From: Alysiella crassa DSM 2578 | GTDB taxonomy: Bacteria; Pseudomonadota; Gammaproteobacteria; Burkholderiales; Neisseriaceae | Length of the DNA: 64,000 bases | Reading direction: 5' to 3' | Assembly (NCBI RefSeq): GCF_000745955.1 | Contig: NZ_KN050786.1 | Coordinates: 135,266-199,265, forward strand | Shown here: positions 62,700-64,000 of the stretch, in pieces | Layout of the letters: each line of letters begins with the position of its first letter | Position numbering within the stretch: the first letter of the stretch is position 1 | Notes under the pieces: generated by a model | Told to the model about the DNA's origin: nothing | The model's input: the letters and a program-made list of their open reading frames with translations, nothing else | Databases searched by the model: none | Program-made: the position numbers and the translations under genes

Positions 62700-64000
62700 A
62701 TGGCAGAACTCCACACCCAAGCCACCGCCGAAGCAGATTTGGTTTACAAATTGGAAGACAAACCCCCATTCTTTAACTCGCTGGTGAGCGCGATGACGCA
62801 CTTGCTGGCGATTTTTGTTCCCATGATTACGCCCGCGCTGATTGTCGGTAATGTGTTGAAATTGCCCGTAGAAATGACGGCTTATTTGGTATCTATGGCG
62901 ATGGTTGCGTCTGGCATTGGCACTTATTTGCAAGTGAACCGTTTTGGCGTGGTCGGTTCGGGCATGTTGTCGATTCAATCGGTGAATTTTTCCTTTGTGG
63001 GCGTGATGATTTCGCTCGGTTTCTCCATGAAAGAGAAGGGCTTGGACGAAAACACCATGATTTCCACACTGTTGGGCGTGTCGTTTGTGGGCGCGTTTTT
63101 GGTGTGTGGCGCGGCTTGGGCGTTGCCGTATTTGAAACGCGTGATTACGCCCACCGTGAGTGGCGTGGTGGTGTTGCTGATTGGTTTGAGTTTGATTGAT
63201 GTGGGGATTACCGATTTCGGCGGCGGCTTTCATCTGAAAGGCACGGACGAATTTGGCAGCCTGAAATATGTCGGTTTGGCGAGTTTGGTGTTGGCAATCG
63301 TCTTATTATTCAACTGCATGAAACACCCATTGTTGCGTATGAGTGGCGTGGCGGTGGGCTTGATTGTGGGCTACATTGTCGCTTTGTTAATGGGCATGGT
63401 GGATTTTTCGGCGATTAAAAACGCGCCGATTGTTACCATTCCCACGCCATTTAAATATGGCTTTCAATTTGATTTTGCGGCATTTTTGATGGCTGGTACA
63501 ATTTACCTGTTGAGTGTATTTGAAGCAGTAGGCGATTTGACCGCGACTGCGATGGTGTCGGGGCAAAAATACGAGGGCGAAGCATTTCAATCGCGTTTGC
63601 GCGGTGGCGTGTTTGCCGATGGTTTGGTTTCCGTGATTGCGACCGCGCTCGGTTCGCTGCCTTTGACGACTTTCGCGCAAAACAATGGCGTGATTCAAAT
63701 GACGGGTGTGGCTTCGCGTCATGTGGGCAAGTTTATTGCGGTGATTTTGGTGGTGGCAGGTTTGTTCCCTGTGGTGGGGCGCGCGTTCACGACCATTCCC
63801 AGCCCTGTGTTGGGTGGGGCGATGGTGTTGATGTTTGGCTTGATTGCGATGGCGGGCGTGCGCATTATCATGACCAACGGGATTAACCGCCGCGAAGCCG
63901 TGATTGCCGCAACTGCGGTGGGCGTGGGTTTGGGCGTGGCGTTTGAGCCTGATGTGTTCAAATTATTGCCCGAAGTGTTCCGCAATGCGATTGCGGCTGG
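62700..64000 (+). CDS. NCS2 nucleobase:cation symporter (xanthine/uracil permease type), 3' end outside window
   Basis: At least 433 residues of an inner membrane protein are open to the window edge, from ATG 62700 with AAGGA upstream. The N-terminus is polar (MAELHTQATAEADLVYKLED); HLLAIFVPMITPALIVGNVL is the first helix. The NCS2 signature is FAQNNGVIQMTGVASRHVGK, with FEAVGDLTATAMVSGQ before it. The pattern is closest to xanthine or urate permeases such as XanP/UacT rather than UraA, but substrate is not certain. Confidence 0.88.
   Translation, partial: MAELHTQATAEADLVYKLEDKPPFFNSLVSAMTHLLAIFVPMITPALIVGNVLKLPVEMTAYLVSMAMVASGIGTYLQVNRFGVVGSGMLSIQSVNFSFVGVMISLGFSMKEKGLDENTMISTLLGVSFVGAFLVCGAAWALPYLKRVITPTVSGVVVLLIGLSLIDVGITDFGGGFHLKGTDEFGSLKYVGLASLVLAIVLLFNCMKHPLLRMSGVAVGLIVGYIVALLMGMVDFSAIKNAPIVTIPTPFKYGFQFDFAAFLMAGTIYLLSVFEAVGDLTATAMVSGQKYEGEAFQSRLRGGVFADGLVSVIATALGSLPLTTFAQNNGVIQMTGVASRHVGKFIAVILVVAGLFPVVGRAFTTIPSPVLGGAMVLMFGLIAMAGVRIIMTNGINRREAVIAATAVGVGLGVAFEPDVFKLLPEVFRNAIAA

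Noticed and set aside
62583-63233. Minus-strand frame of 216 codons
   Set aside because: Antisense to the NCS2 permease; very rich in His, Gln and Asn as expected for a shadow.

Overview
The window comes from a naturally competent member of the Neisseriaceae, most likely of the Kingella/Simonsiella/Alysiella group. The main evidence is a 12-mer DNA uptake sequence (DUS) repeated throughout, AGGCAGCCTGAA or AGGCTGCCTGAA read on either strand. These match the uptake dialects described for Kingella and Simonsiella rather than the GCCGTCTGAA form of Neisseria proper. Correia-type repeats and a Neisseria-style dihydrolipoamide dehydrogenase with its own lipoyl domain (P64k type) agree with this. 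The species is not determined.

Positions 1 to about 23.4 kb are the right-hand part of a siphophage-type prophage; its left end lies outside the window. On the minus strand, in transcription order: a Cro-like regulator (18546-18740), a P4-alpha-type primase-helicase with an iteron-like repeat array just downstream, a possible Q-like antiterminator, an HNH endonuclease, the small and large terminase subunits, a lipoprotein, portal, a small protein, ClpP-type prohead protease, HK97-fold capsid, a small acidic protein, head-tail connector, a second lipoprotein, a KilA-N module with its own structured RNA, head-tail adaptor, gp10-like protein, tail completion protein, a 54-residue protein, tail tube, tail assembly chaperone with a programmed -1 frameshift site, and the tape measure protein. 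On the plus strand a CI/LexA-type repressor is followed by a five-gene block that includes a stripped-down paralogue of the phage helicase, then a PrtN-like protein. A minus-strand tyrosine integrase closes the prophage.

From 23.4 kb to the end is chromosomal: a RelE-type toxin-antitoxin pair, apt, thrB, a lytic transglycosylase, hemE, ybiT, a gene of unknown function behind an apparent attenuator with a Trp/Tyr-rich leader peptide, a helix-turn-helix domain fused to UbiX, argG, a DASS transporter, dusB, a solute-binding protein, trpB, a phosphoethanolamine-transferase-like protein, an M20 amidohydrolase, a fumarylacetoacetase-family protein, recN, tRNA-Ala and tRNA-Met, an FAD-linked oxidase, a DUF898/M48/radC cluster, a second M48 lipoprotein, ppiB, lpdA, yqgE-ruvX, a gene broken by two in-frame stops, mntP, a TonB-dependent receptor, and the start of an NCS2 nucleobase permease.

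The intergenic spaces are dense with non-coding repeats of several families: about ten DUS-bounded palindromic cassettes, GC-rich palindromes, Correia elements, long-TIR elements and a MITE with a clear 8-bp target duplication. Inverted DUS pairs probably serve as terminators between many gene pairs. All functions are inferred from reading the sequence; no database search was run.
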